Shown here: positions 9,014-18,306 of the stretch, in pieces
How positions within the stretch are numbered: the stretch's first letter is position 1
How the letters are laid out: every line of letters begins with the position of its first letter
From: an uncultured Lachnospiraceae bacterium
Lineage (GTDB): Bacteria > Bacillota > Clostridia > Lachnospirales > Lachnospiraceae
Length of the DNA: 64,000 bases
Direction: 5' to 3'
NCBI GenBank assembly: GCA_946558695.1
Contig: CAMNTQ010000007.1
Coordinates: 1-64,000, forward strand
The notes under the pieces: model-generated
The model's input: the letters and a program-made list of their open reading frames with translations, nothing else
What the model was told of the DNA's origin: nothing
Databases searched by the model: none
Made by a program: the position numbers and the translations under genes

Positions 9014-10699
9014 ATGAAAAAGTGTAGTTTTGGTTTTGGGAAAGTGTTAGTGTTAACGATAACTGCGATAATAGCCGCGGGCAGTATAGGGCTTTCTGCA
9101 GCGTATTCTGTTCAGGCAGAAGAACCATTTTCGGAAGAGAAAGTATTTGTATTTGATCAACTTCCTGACAATGAAGAATTGCTATTAGGATATCTGGAGC
9201 AGTTATTTCATGAAAATGAGAATACAGTTCTTTCACCCCTTGGAGTCGTAGGAGAAAAAAAACTGACTGATGAAAACGACAAAAAGATATATAGAGAACT
9301 CAAAGCTGCCATAGATAAGATTGCAGGCGGAACCGCCGTCTCTACAACTATTAGAGTAGACGGTCTGAATCTGAATATATCCCAATGGGAACAGTCGGTC
9401 AGGAAAATAATGTCTTACTTGTTAATGGACTGTCCCTATGACTTGTATTGGTTTGACAAGAATGCAGCGTTCGTGTCTGCCAGCGGTTCCGGCCGTACCG
9501 TCCGGACCGTAACCTTCTCTTTCACGGTCGCGGAAGAATATCGCGGAAGAAATAGCTACACGACAAACCTAACAAAGATAGGTGCTGCAAAAAAAGCAGT
9601 ATCAAATGCAAAAGCAATCGTAAAAAAATATGCTGCGAAGTCTGACCGCGAAAAGCTGAGCAGTTACAGCCGGGAAATTTGTAATTTAGTATCCTATAAT
9701 GCCGGCGCTGCACATGGTAATGCTGCATATGGCAATCCGTGGCAGTTAATCTGGGTGTTTGACAATAATCCGAATACAAATGTGGTGTGTGAAGGTTATG
9801 CCAAGGCTTTTCAATATCTATGCGATCTATCATCCTTCAAAAATAATACGGTATGCTATACCGTCACAGGAATTATGGGAGATGGCAGAAGTTCGGGACC
9901 TCATATGTGGAACATCGTTACATTAAACGGAATAAATTATCTGACCGACGTGACGAATTGCGATTCGGGCGGAGTCGGCTCAGATGGTTCCCTGTTTTTG
10001 GCTGTCCCAAAAAGCGGAAGTGTGAATGCCGGCTATATATTTTCAAATACGCGGGGGCGTTCGATTACATACAAATACAGTTCTGAAAGCAAAGAACTTT
10101 TAGGGCAGGGGATTCTGAAACTAGCCGGTACGAGTAAAAACAATGCGGCTGCGTCGGTAACACTTCGTATGAACGGACAGAAATTAAAAAATAATACGAC
10201 TTTAAAGGCAACTTTTAATAAAAGATATACCTTTCAGGCAATCGCCATCGATCAGAACGGTAAAGTACTCAAAGGCGGCAATGCCAAGATAACTTGGTCT
10301 GCCTCCAACAAAAAAATAGCAACGGTCACTTCCAGCGGCAAAGTGTCTGTGAAAAAGAAAGCGGGAACCGTGACCATCACTGCGAAAACGGCGGACGGCA
10401 AGACAGCGAAAGTCAAATTAAAAGTATCGAAAGCGGCCGTTAAGGTTACAAAAGTAACAATTACCGGCAGCAAGACGATGAGCCTTAAGAAAAAGAAGAC
10501 GCAGACCTTAAAGGCGGCAGTCACCCCGGCAAGCGCGGCAAATCAGAAGGTTACGTGGAAATCTTCAAATAAAAAAATCGCAGTCGTTAATTCCAAAGGA
10601 AAGGTGACTGCGAAGAAGGCAGGCACTGTTACCATTACTGCCGCCGCAAAAGACGGCAGTAAAAAGAAGGAGGCGATTAAGATTAAGATTACAAAATAG
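9014..10699 (+). CDS. Secreted transglutaminase-like protein with Ig-like (Big_2) repeats, copy 1
   Basis: A 561-residue exported protein. A signal peptide occupies residues 1-35 (SVQA before EEP). The central domain carries the transglutaminase/cysteine-protease-like triad: Cys259 in VVCEGYAKAF, His in GPHMWNIVTL and Asp in YLTDVTNCDS. Two Lys-rich Ig-like group 2 repeats follow, containing ITWSASNKKIATVTSSGKVS and VTWKSSNKKIAVVNSKGKVT. There is no LPXTG motif, so any wall retention may depend on the basic Ig-like domains. Activity could be peptide crosslinking or proteolysis, and the substrate is unknown. GGAGA at 9003-9007 precedes the ATG. A paralogue follows 29 bases downstream. Confidence 0.85.
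   Translation: MKKCSFGFGKVLVLTITAIIAAGSIGLSAAYSVQAEEPFSEEKVFVFDQLPDNEELLLGYLEQLFHENENTVLSPLGVVGEKKLTDENDKKIYRELKAAIDKIAGGTAVSTTIRVDGLNLNISQWEQSVRKIMSYLLMDCPYDLYWFDKNAAFVSASGSGRTVRTVTFSFTVAEEYRGRNSYTTNLTKIGAAKKAVSNAKAIVKKYAAKSDREKLSSYSREICNLVSYNAGAAHGNAAYGNPWQLIWVFDNNPNTNVVCEGYAKAFQYLCDLSSFKNNTVCYTVTGIMGDGRSSGPHMWNIVTLNGINYLTDVTNCDSGGVGSDGSLFLAVPKSGSVNAGYIFSNTRGRSITYKYSSESKELLGQGILKLAGTSKNNAAASVTLRMNGQKLKNNTTLKATFNKRYTFQAIAIDQNGKVLKGGNAKITWSASNKKIATVTSSGKVSVKKKAGTVTITAKTADGKTAKVKLKVSKAAVKVTKVTITGSKTMSLKKKKTQTLKAAVTPASAANQKVTWKSSNKKIAVVNSKGKVTAKKAGTVTITAAAKDGSKKKEAIKIKITK
10268..10680 (+). repeat. Direct repeat, copy 1 (Ig-like module DNA)
   Basis: By eye 10268-10680 matches 12232-12644 at a constant offset of 1964 bases with only three mismatches (near 10300, near 10335 and at 10671). 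A second short near-identical block lies just upstream around 10180-10230. It codes for the two Ig-like repeats of the upstream paralogue. Confidence 0.9.
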
Positions 10700-10728
10700 A
10701 TGTAAATAAGGGAAGGCGGATAGTATTT

Positions 10729-12666
10729 ATGGAAAAATTAAGATCAGGTTTCAGGAACGTCATCGTATTTGCCGTGACAGCAGTTCTGCTGGCAGGCAGT
10801 GCGGGCAGTTACACAGTACTTTCCGTACAGGCGAAAGATATGGAAGCTGCAGAGAGCACGGAAGAGAATCGTGATGCCAATGAAAAAGAGGTTCCAACAA
10901 TACAAGAAGGAACGGTACTTACGGCAGATGATCTGCCAACGCTTCCAGATTCGGATGAATTGTTTACAGGATATGTGGATCGGGCGTTCTATGGAGACCG
11001 GAACGACGGAATTTCAACATATGGGAATGTCGGCGCTGACAAACTCACCGATGCAAACGAGAAAAAGATGTACAATGAATTAAAAACCGGTGTGAAGAAT
11101 ATTGCGGACGGAAAAACAACTTCTACAGAAATTACGGTGGCCGATTTAAGTCTCAGTTCTTCAACATGGGGAGAGTCTGCATCAAAAGTAATATCTTATT
11201 TAATGATGGATTGTCCCTATGATTTGTATTGGTATGATAAGACTAACACAGGCGGAGTAACTTTTCGGGGTTCTTCTTACGGTAATGCTCCTGATACGAT
11301 CGTTCGGATTACCTTTACATTTAGAGTCGCGAAAGAATATCAGCATAATGATAATACAACGGTAAATTCACAAACAGCAGCTACGGTAAAAACAGCGGCA
11401 GCAAACGCAAATGCAATTGTATCAAAACATTCGTCAGAATCTGACCGTGAGAAATTAGTAAGCTACTGTCAGGAAATATGCGATTTGACGGATTATAATC
11501 ATGATGCGGCAGATGATAACAGTATTGCTTACGGCAACCCATGGCAGTTAATCTGGGTGTTTGACGGAAATCCAGTTACAAAGGTCGTCTGTGAGGGGTA
11601 TTCCAAGGCACTCCAGTACCTGTGCGATCTGTCAAACTTCAACGATGGCGCTACAGCATGCTATACAGTCACAGGAGGAATTCCCGGCGGACATATGTGG
11701 AATATCCTTACGCTTGGAGAGAAGAATTATCTGGCGGATGTGACAAACAGTGATTCCAAATCAATTGGAGAGGACGGTTCTTTGTTTTTAGCTACTCCGG
11801 TTCAGGGAACCGTAGATACCGCTTATACATTTTCAAATAATTCGGGGCAATCTATTACGTACACATATGATACGAAACAGATTGCATTACTGGGCAAAAA
11901 AATTCTAAGTCTGTCCGCTCCCGGTGAACCCTCGAATGATGAGCCTACGTCCGGTTCCGGAACCAATCAGGGTTCCGAGACAAAACCAGATACGGGAGAG
12001 GAACCAAAGCCGAATACAAATACAGGGACAAAACCAGATACCGGTACGACAACAGGAACAACTGCGAAACCGCAGCCCCCAACTACGACGAAAAAACCAA
12101 CAGCCCCGGCATCAAAAACAGTAACACTCAGCTTGAACGGGCAGAAATTAAAAAATAATACGACTTTAAGGGCAACTTTTAATAAAAAGTATACCTTTAA
12201 AGCGACAGTTACGGATAAGTCCGGAAAAACCCTCAAAGGCGGCAATGCCAAGATAACTTGGTCCGCCTCCAACAAAAAAATAGCAACGGTCACTTCCGGC
12301 GGCAAAGTGTCTGTGAAAAAGAAAGCGGGAACCGTGACCATCACTGCGAAAACGGCGGACGGCAAGACAGCGAAAGTCAAATTAAAAGTATCGAAAGCGG
12401 CCGTTAAGGTTACAAAAGTAACAATTACCGGCAGCAAGACGATGAGCCTTAAGAAAAAGAAGACGCAGACCTTAAAGGCGGCAGTCACCCCGGCAAGCGC
12501 GGCAAATCAGAAGGTTACGTGGAAATCTTCAAATAAAAAAATCGCAGTCGTTAATTCCAAAGGAAAGGTGACTGCGAAGAAGGCAGGCACTGTTACCATT
12601 ACTGCCGCCGCAAAAGACGGCAGTAAAAAGAAGGCGGCGATTAAAATCAAGATATCCAAAAAATAA
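10729..12666 (+). CDS. Secreted transglutaminase-like protein with Ig-like (Big_2) repeats, copy 2
   Basis: A 645-residue paralogue of the preceding gene with the same order of parts: signal peptide (residues 1-35, SVQA), transglutaminase-like domain (Cys288 in VVCEGYSKALQ, His in GGHMWNILTL, Asp in YLADVTNSDS) and two Ig-like group 2 repeats. It differs by an acidic extension after the signal peptide and by a Pro/Thr-rich linker (TKPDTGTTTGTTAKPQPPTT, about residues 405-460) between catalytic and Ig parts, typical of wall-spanning spacers. GGAAGG about 13 bases upstream is the ribosome site. It is probably cotranscribed with copy 1. The catalytic halves are clearly diverged while the 3' ends are almost identical DNA. 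Confidence 0.85.
   Translation: MEKLRSGFRNVIVFAVTAVLLAGSAGSYTVLSVQAKDMEAAESTEENRDANEKEVPTIQEGTVLTADDLPTLPDSDELFTGYVDRAFYGDRNDGISTYGNVGADKLTDANEKKMYNELKTGVKNIADGKTTSTEITVADLSLSSSTWGESASKVISYLMMDCPYDLYWYDKTNTGGVTFRGSSYGNAPDTIVRITFTFRVAKEYQHNDNTTVNSQTAATVKTAAANANAIVSKHSSESDREKLVSYCQEICDLTDYNHDAADDNSIAYGNPWQLIWVFDGNPVTKVVCEGYSKALQYLCDLSNFNDGATACYTVTGGIPGGHMWNILTLGEKNYLADVTNSDSKSIGEDGSLFLATPVQGTVDTAYTFSNNSGQSITYTYDTKQIALLGKKILSLSAPGEPSNDEPTSGSGTNQGSETKPDTGEEPKPNTNTGTKPDTGTTTGTTAKPQPPTTTKKPTAPASKTVTLSLNGQKLKNNTTLRATFNKKYTFKATVTDKSGKTLKGGNAKITWSASNKKIATVTSGGKVSVKKKAGTVTITAKTADGKTAKVKLKVSKAAVKVTKVTITGSKTMSLKKKKTQTLKAAVTPASAANQKVTWKSSNKKIAVVNSKGKVTAKKAGTVTITAAAKDGSKKKAAIKIKISKK
12232..12644 (+). repeat. 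Direct repeat, copy 2 (Ig-like module DNA)
   Basis: Partner of 10268-10680, 1964 bases downstream, three mismatches by eye. Divergence resumes abruptly at the last codons of the two genes. Confidence 0.9.
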
Positions 12667-12680
12667 TAGATACAAGATAC

Positions 12681-12727
12681 TCCATATATTTTAATCCCCT
12701 CAAATTCGGGAGAATTAAAAATATGGA
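12681..12727 (+). other. AT-rich hairpin downstream of the transglutaminase pair
   Basis: The sequence from TCCATAT (12681) to ATATGGA (12727) forms a long imperfect stem through TTTTAAT / ATTAAAA and CCCC / GGG. It immediately precedes the stronger terminator. Confidence 0.55.
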
Positions 12728-12731
12728 TCGG

Positions 12732-12780
12732 ATCACCGGCTCTGTTCGATGCAAGTACAGGGCCGGTGATTTTAGTTTTT
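12732..12780 (+). terminator. Intrinsic terminator after the transglutaminase pair
   Basis: ATCACCGGCTCTGT (12732-12745) pairs with ACAGGGCCGGTGAT (12757-12770) through 14 bp with one T-G wobble, followed by TTTAGTTTTT. Confidence 0.9.
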
Positions 12781-12874
12781 ACATTTTAGATACATCTTCA
12801 TTGAACTTTTGAGAATTTCTTCCGCTATTATTCCATCATACAGAATTTATTCAGATAAAAGAGGAGAGATACAT

Positions 12875-14803
12875 ATGTGTGGAATATGCGGGATTATCGG
12901 AAGTACAGACGACAGAGAAAATATATTGAAGCATATGATGAAGGCGATTGAACACCGCGGGCCGGACGGCAGCGAGAGCTATATCTCAAAAAGAGCGGCG
13001 CTTGGATTTCAGAGACTTAGTATTATTGATCTGGATACGGGAATGCAGCCCATGTTTAATGAAGATGGAAGCAAGGCGCTTGTTTTCAACGGAGAAATAT
13101 ATAACTACTGGATTCTAAGGGATATGCTGATACAAAAGGGGCATGCGTTTCAGACCGACTCTGATTCGGAAGTCCTTCTGCACGGCTATGAGGAGTTTGG
13201 CACAGACCTTCTTATAAAGCTGCGCGGAATGTTCGGATTTGCCATCTGGGATGAAGAAAACGAAGAATTTTTTGCTGCGCGGGATTTCTTTGGAATCAAG
13301 CCATTTTATTATTCGATCATCGGCGGTGTTCTGGTGTTTGCTTCAGAGATTAAGAGCATTCTTGAGTATCCGGGATATCAGCGGCAGTTGAACGAAGATG
13401 CGTTAGAGCAGTATCTTTCATTTCAGTACTCTGCTCTGCCAGAGACATTTTTTAAAGGAATCTATCAGCTCCTGCCGGGGCATTATCTAACTTATAAAGA
13501 CCATATGTTTCAGGTCACAGGGTATTTTAAGCCTTCACTGAAGCCGGATAGGGCAGAAAGCGTAAGACGGATGCAAAAAGATGTGCAGAATATCATGAAG
13601 CAGTCTGTCAGAAGGCATTTGATCAGTGACGTGGAAGTAGGAAGCTTCCTGTCCGGCGGGGTAGATTCGGGACTGATCGCCGCCATATCGGGATGTGTCC
13701 GGACATTTACCGTTGGATTTTCAGAGGAAGGCGCTCTGTATGATGAGACGGAAGACGCCAGACATCTGGCAGATACGCTTCATCTTAAAAACCACTGTAA
13801 GTATATTGAAAAAAAGGAATTTGAAAAGGCAATTCCGAAGGTCATGTATTATCTGGATGAACCGTCGGGAGATGCATCTGCCATAGCCCTTTATTTTCTG
13901 GCGCAGAGGGCCGCAAAAGATGTAAAGGTGGTGCTGTCGGGAGAAGGTTCCGATGAATTATTCGGAGGCTATAATATCTACCGGGAGCCGGGAATGCTGA
14001 AAGCAGTGAACTGGCTTCCGGTAAATGCCCGCAAAAAATTAGCAAAACTTGCCAAGGGCCTTCCAAAATCGGTAAAGGGCAGAGGTTATCTCATGCGGGC
14101 AGCGCTTCCGGTTCATGAAAGATATATCGGAAACGCATATATTTTCCGGGAAGAAGAAAAGGCGCGGCTTTTGAAGCGGGATGTGATGAGACAGACGAAG
14201 GATCTTCTCTGCGGAATTTATGATGAAACGGCGCATCTGGAGGATTTTGAACAAATGCAGTCCGTAGATTTAAGATACTGGCTGCCGGGAGATATTCTTC
14301 AAAAGGCGGACCGGATGAGTATGGCGAACTCTCTGGAGCTTCGGGTTCCGTTTCTGGATTGGGACGTCTTTCAGACTGCGAGAAAGCTTCCAAAGAGGAT
14401 GAAGCTTAAGCATTGCACGACAAAATATATTCTCAGGAAGGCTGCCGCCTGTTATCTTCCAAAGCCCGCAGCCTCCAGAAAAAAACTTGGGTTTCCTGTG
14501 CCGATCCGTAAATGGATCAAAGAGGAAGACTGGTATCAGAATATTAAAAAAACATTTTCAAACGATACGGCCCGCGCCTATTTTCACACGGAATACCTGT
14601 TGGAGCTGCTGGAAGAACATAAAGAAGGGAACTCAGATAACAGCAGAAAGATCTGGACGGTATATGTATTTCTTATATGGCATCAGATTTATTTTGGAGA
14701 TTGTAAGGAATGCAAGACTTCAAAGCAGCAAGCCGTAATCCGTTTTGACACGTTAACTGCCTTTGATTATAATGGAAACAGAGAATGCACAGCAAGGGGA
14801 TAA
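12875..14803 (+). CDS. asnB: Glutamine-hydrolysing asparagine synthase
   Basis: Makes asparagine from aspartate, ATP and glutamine in the cytoplasm. The start is the ATG at 12875, because the mature enzyme needs the next residue, Cys2 (MCGICGIIG), as the glutaminase nucleophile. GAGGAG just upstream supports it. The 642 residues comprise an N-terminal class II amidotransferase domain (HRGPDGSE, VFNGEIYNY) and a C-terminal ATP-pyrophosphatase domain with FLSGGVDSGL and VVLSGEGSDELFGGY. The C-terminus has a short extension of unclear role. It leads a same-strand run with a two-component system five bases downstream, so co-regulation is possible. A related AsnB amidating another substrate, such as a wall peptide, cannot be excluded. 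Confidence 0.92.
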   Translation: MCGICGIIGSTDDRENILKHMMKAIEHRGPDGSESYISKRAALGFQRLSIIDLDTGMQPMFNEDGSKALVFNGEIYNYWILRDMLIQKGHAFQTDSDSEVLLHGYEEFGTDLLIKLRGMFGFAIWDEENEEFFAARDFFGIKPFYYSIIGGVLVFASEIKSILEYPGYQRQLNEDALEQYLSFQYSALPETFFKGIYQLLPGHYLTYKDHMFQVTGYFKPSLKPDRAESVRRMQKDVQNIMKQSVRRHLISDVEVGSFLSGGVDSGLIAAISGCVRTFTVGFSEEGALYDETEDARHLADTLHLKNHCKYIEKKEFEKAIPKVMYYLDEPSGDASAIALYFLAQRAAKDVKVVLSGEGSDELFGGYNIYREPGMLKAVNWLPVNARKKLAKLAKGLPKSVKGRGYLMRAALPVHERYIGNAYIFREEEKARLLKRDVMRQTKDLLCGIYDETAHLEDFEQMQSVDLRYWLPGDILQKADRMSMANSLELRVPFLDWDVFQTARKLPKRMKLKHCTTKYILRKAAACYLPKPAASRKKLGFPVPIRKWIKEEDWYQNIKKTFSNDTARAYFHTEYLLELLEEHKEGNSDNSRKIWTVYVFLIWHQIYFGDCKECKTSKQQAVIRFDTLTAFDYNGNRECTARG

Positions 14804-14808
14804 AGAAC

Positions 14809-15504
14809 ATGGATGAGAGAAAGCTGCGGATCCTTGTCATAGAGGATGAGAAGCCGATCGCGGATATTCTGGAATATGATCTCAAAAAGGAAGGCTTTGA
14901 GGTGACGAGTGCATACACCGGTGCAAAAGGTCTGAAAAAGACAGATGAATTGCAGCCGGATCTTGTGCTTTTGGACTGGATGCTTCCAGACTTAAGCGGG
15001 GTAGACATCTTAAAGCTTCTGACAGAAAAATATAATATGCCTGTCATCATGCTGACAGCAAGGGGGAATATCGACGATAAGGTCTATGGCTTGTCCTGCG
15101 GCGCGGACGATTATATCACAAAGCCATTTGATCTGCGTGAGGTGAATATACGGGTGCAGGCAGTTCTGAGGAGATTTAAAAAATCGTGTGATGACAGGGC
15201 AAATAAACAGGGAATTCCGATAAAGGATGCGGTAGTATATGTGCCGGAACGCACCGTTATCCAGTGCGGGGAACCGGTTGATCTTACGCCGAAGGAATTC
15301 GACCTTCTTGTATGGCTTATCACACATCCCAGATTTGTATTCACAAGAACCTGCCTGTTGGATGAGATATGGGGATATGATTTCGCGGGGGATACGAGGA
15401 CAGTAGATATGCATATCCAGCGGCTCCGAAAAAAGCTTCATGCAGGAGAATCAATCGTCACAGTGTTTGGCGTGGGGTATAAATATGTATCAGAAGAAGA
15501 CTAG
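14809..15504 (+). CDS. OmpR-family response regulator
   Basis: DNA-binding regulator of 231 residues. The receiver domain shows the acidic pocket (E12, D13), the phospho-acceptor Asp56 in LVLLDWMLPDLSG, the Thr in IMLTARGN, and Lys in YITKPF. A winged-helix domain follows, with DLTPKEFDLLVWLITHP and TVDMHIQRLRKKL. I chose ATG 14809, with AGGGG about ten bases upstream, over an in-frame ATG at 14785 that would overlap asnB further. The gene overlaps the next (kinase) gene by 20 bases, so the two are a cognate pair. The target genes are not evident. Confidence 0.92.
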   Translation: MDERKLRILVIEDEKPIADILEYDLKKEGFEVTSAYTGAKGLKKTDELQPDLVLLDWMLPDLSGVDILKLLTEKYNMPVIMLTARGNIDDKVYGLSCGADDYITKPFDLREVNIRVQAVLRRFKKSCDDRANKQGIPIKDAVVYVPERTVIQCGEPVDLTPKEFDLLVWLITHPRFVFTRTCLLDEIWGYDFAGDTRTVDMHIQRLRKKLHAGESIVTVFGVGYKYVSEED

Positions 15505-17008
15505 ATTTAGAAACAGTATATTGTTCCGCATGAGCCTGTGGGTTCTGCTGCTTGGAGCCGGCGGTATCTTTCTGATCACCTGCTTTGTGAAAATGCAGAT
15601 GCGCTATAATATCGAAAAGCAGATCACGGAGGATATGCTGCAGATTCGGGATAACAGCCTTCTTTATATCCACCAGATTCTTCTCCTGAACGATGCGGTA
15701 GTGGATGCGGACGGCTTTGCGCAGTGTATTCAGGCAGTGGAGGAACAGTTAAAGAGTATCGGATACCGGGAGACGGCCTGCTATGATCCGGGCGGGAAAT
15801 TACTGATCCAAAACGGGAACAAATTAGATCAGGAAATCATGCGGGAAGATTTTAAAAGAGCTATGGAACGAGACAGCACATTTACTATGAACTACGGACC
15901 ACATAACCTGTGCGACGTATATTTTACAATGCCTGTGGAAATTATGGGAAATCGGATCGGCTTCATCAGTTATTATTTTGATTATAAGGAGTTCTGTCAG
16001 AAGGAATGGAATACTCTTGGCAGGACGATTTGGATCACTGCGCTGATCTTTACGCTGATCTGCCTTGTCATCTGGATAATACTCTACCGCGTAATTTCCT
16101 CCATCCAAAGCCTTAGCAGAGCCACCAGCGAGATTTCGGAATATTTAACAGACAACCGTTTTGACAGTGATGCGATCGAAAAACTTCTTCTCCATAAGCG
16201 GAAGGATGAGGTGGGAGAGCTGGCAGGCAATTTTCTGGGACTTCTTCATATGACAGAACGGCAATTTCAGAAGATCAGTCAGGATAAAAACCGGATTCTG
16301 AGACTTTTAAACAGCCGTCAGGAATTCTATAACAATGTCACCCATGAACTGAAGACGCCTCTTACCACCATTTCCGGCTACGCCCAGCTTATAGAAAAGG
16401 ACGGACTTCGGGATACGGAACTGTTTTATAAAGGGACGGACCACATCCTGCGGGAAAGTACCAGGCTTCACAGAATGGTCGTACAGCTTTTGGAGATGCA
16501 GGATGAAGAAAAGTGTCCGGATCAGGAATATCTAGATCTGTCGGAAATTCTGAAACGTGTAGCGGATGATATGCAGATAAAGGCAAGGCGCCAGAAAAAT
16601 CGTCTGACGCTGGAGGGGACAGAGAGAAGTTATCCTGTGTATGGCAGGGCAGACAGGATCCGTCAGGTTCTTATTAACTTGATTGACAATGCGATCAAAT
16701 ACGGGGAAGCAAAAGAGGATATTTATTTGAAGATCACAGAGGAAAACGGATCTGTTGAAATTGCCGTTTCCAATCGGGGGCGCGGAATCAGACCGGAGGA
16801 GCTTGAAAATATTTTTGAGCCGTTTTACCGTGCGGATCAGGGACCTTCCAGAGAACTTGGAAGCACCGGACTGGGACTTGCGATCTCAAAAAAAATTGTA
16901 AAAGAACATGGAGGCAGGATCAAAGCAAGGAGTATCCCGGGGGAGGAGACGGTCTTTACCGTCAGCTTTCCCGCGGCAAAGGAGGATGAGATGCTGTGCG
17001 GCAGATAA
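15485..17008 (+). CDS. Sensor histidine kinase
   Basis: Membrane kinase of 507 residues, partner of the preceding regulator. It has two membrane helices (about residues 11-33 and 180-203) flanking an extracellular sensor of about 145 residues, then a HAMP linker. The phospho-acceptor is His287 in NNVTHELKTPLTT. The ATPase domain has LINLIDNAIKYGE (N box), the G1 box around SNRGRGIRPEEL and the G2 box STGLGLAISKKIVKEHGG. The start overlaps the regulator gene. The 3' end overlaps a lipoprotein gene that may contribute to signal sensing. The signal is unknown. Confidence 0.92.
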   Translation: MYQKKTRFRNSILFRMSLWVLLLGAGGIFLITCFVKMQMRYNIEKQITEDMLQIRDNSLLYIHQILLLNDAVVDADGFAQCIQAVEEQLKSIGYRETACYDPGGKLLIQNGNKLDQEIMREDFKRAMERDSTFTMNYGPHNLCDVYFTMPVEIMGNRIGFISYYFDYKEFCQKEWNTLGRTIWITALIFTLICLVIWIILYRVISSIQSLSRATSEISEYLTDNRFDSDAIEKLLLHKRKDEVGELAGNFLGLLHMTERQFQKISQDKNRILRLLNSRQEFYNNVTHELKTPLTTISGYAQLIEKDGLRDTELFYKGTDHILRESTRLHRMVVQLLEMQDEEKCPDQEYLDLSEILKRVADDMQIKARRQKNRLTLEGTERSYPVYGRADRIRQVLINLIDNAIKYGEAKEDIYLKITEENGSVEIAVSNRGRGIRPEELENIFEPFYRADQGPSRELGSTGLGLAISKKIVKEHGGRIKARSIPGEETVFTVSFPAAKEDEMLCGR

Positions 17009-18273
17009 GAAAAAGAATATTTGCAAGACTGATTTTTTTCATACGGTTCTGCACCATACCGGCAGGACTTCTGCTGTGCGGCTGCGGACAGCAAGAAATC
17101 ACAAAGATCATCGCTCTTCCGGAGCTTGAAAGTAAAGAGGAATCCTCCGGGATCGCCATCAAAGATCTGCGCAAATATGTCTATGACGGGCATACAGAGG
17201 ACTTGCTGTGGATGTCATGGGGAGAGTCCGGATCAGATATTGCCTATATGCTTCACTTAGAGGAACAAGGATATATGTACCGGAAAATTGATGTAAAAAC
17301 GAAACAAATCTTAAATGAGACATTTGTAGACGACCGCGTACTCAGCAATGTCCATATCTCTCCCGGAGGCAGATACATTGCCTATGAAGTGGAAGCCTAT
17401 GAAGCGGAAGAAGAGTCAAGCCTGGTACTGTTCATCCCTGAAAATGGGAAAAAACTGGTTCTGTGCCGGTGGAAGGGGAGCCATGAGACTTATTCCTATA
17501 CGTGGAGTGCCGATGGGACAAAGCTTTTTTCGTGGCAGAACGGTGATGATTATGAGAAAGAACCTGATGCGGACTGGAGCGTAACCTGTTACAGCATACA
17601 GGCTGCAAAAGCAAATGATGAAGAGAAGAACAGGGTTGTAAAGAATGAGATAAGTATGAAAAGCAAAGGATATGCATGGAGAAGTGTACTGCCCAACAAA
17701 GACGGCTCCAAAGTATATGTGAGAGAAGAATATGAGACCTTTTCAGACAGCAAAAAAGCGGAAAAAAGAGTTCCATTACCCATGGCAGAGGAAAAAATAA
17801 GCGCCGGGAACTGGCTTCTTACACCCGAAACCCATGAAAAGAAAAAACTTCCGGAATATTCAGAAGAAGCGGTTAACCCTGTAAAGTATACAAAAGCCGG
17901 CCTGTATTTTCGCGATGAGGAAGGAAACTTGATGCTGGTTGAAAATATCGAAAAAAAGTCTGCGGCAAAAGAGCTTTTTAATACAGTAAACAAAGAAACC
18001 TACATCTGCGAGGACGGCGACCATATCTTTCTCATTGAATGGAGGGATAATATGGAATCGCTTCAGTTAAGCGGCATCAGAATGGTCAAAGGAAATCCGT
18101 CGGCAAAACAGACGCTTTATAAAGAGGCGTATCAAAATACGGAGATTTACTTAAATGCTGACGATACGGCGATCGTGATCTGGGGGAGCGAGTATCTAGG
18201 GGAAGACAGATACTCCTTTAAGATTACAGAGTTGGAATATGGAGCGCGGCATGATACAATGAAGGAACAATAG
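16996..18273 (+). CDS. Putative lipoprotein with beta-propeller-like repeats
   Basis: Unrecognised 425-residue protein. The GTG start is supported by GGAGG at 16981-16985 and overlaps the kinase stop. A basic N-terminus and hydrophobic stretch lead to LLCGC, with Cys30 the likely lipidated residue. The body has scattered WD40/TolB-like segments (VHISPGGRYIAYEVEAYE, YTWSADGTKLFSWQNGD, WRSVLPNKDGSKVYVREEY), suggesting a beta-propeller on the outer face of the membrane. Its overlap with the kinase gene suggests a role as accessory sensor or direct target of that system, which is inference from context only. Confidence 0.75.
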   Translation: MRQIRKRIFARLIFFIRFCTIPAGLLLCGCGQQEITKIIALPELESKEESSGIAIKDLRKYVYDGHTEDLLWMSWGESGSDIAYMLHLEEQGYMYRKIDVKTKQILNETFVDDRVLSNVHISPGGRYIAYEVEAYEAEEESSLVLFIPENGKKLVLCRWKGSHETYSYTWSADGTKLFSWQNGDDYEKEPDADWSVTCYSIQAAKANDEEKNRVVKNEISMKSKGYAWRSVLPNKDGSKVYVREEYETFSDSKKAEKRVPLPMAEEKISAGNWLLTPETHEKKKLPEYSEEAVNPVKYTKAGLYFRDEEGNLMLVENIEKKSAAKELFNTVNKETYICEDGDHIFLIEWRDNMESLQLSGIRMVKGNPSAKQTLYKEAYQNTEIYLNADDTAIVIWGSEYLGEDRYSFKITELEYGARHDTMKEQ

Positions 18274-18306
18274 CTTTTTCCTATGATGAAAAAGGAGGTA
18301 AAATGC

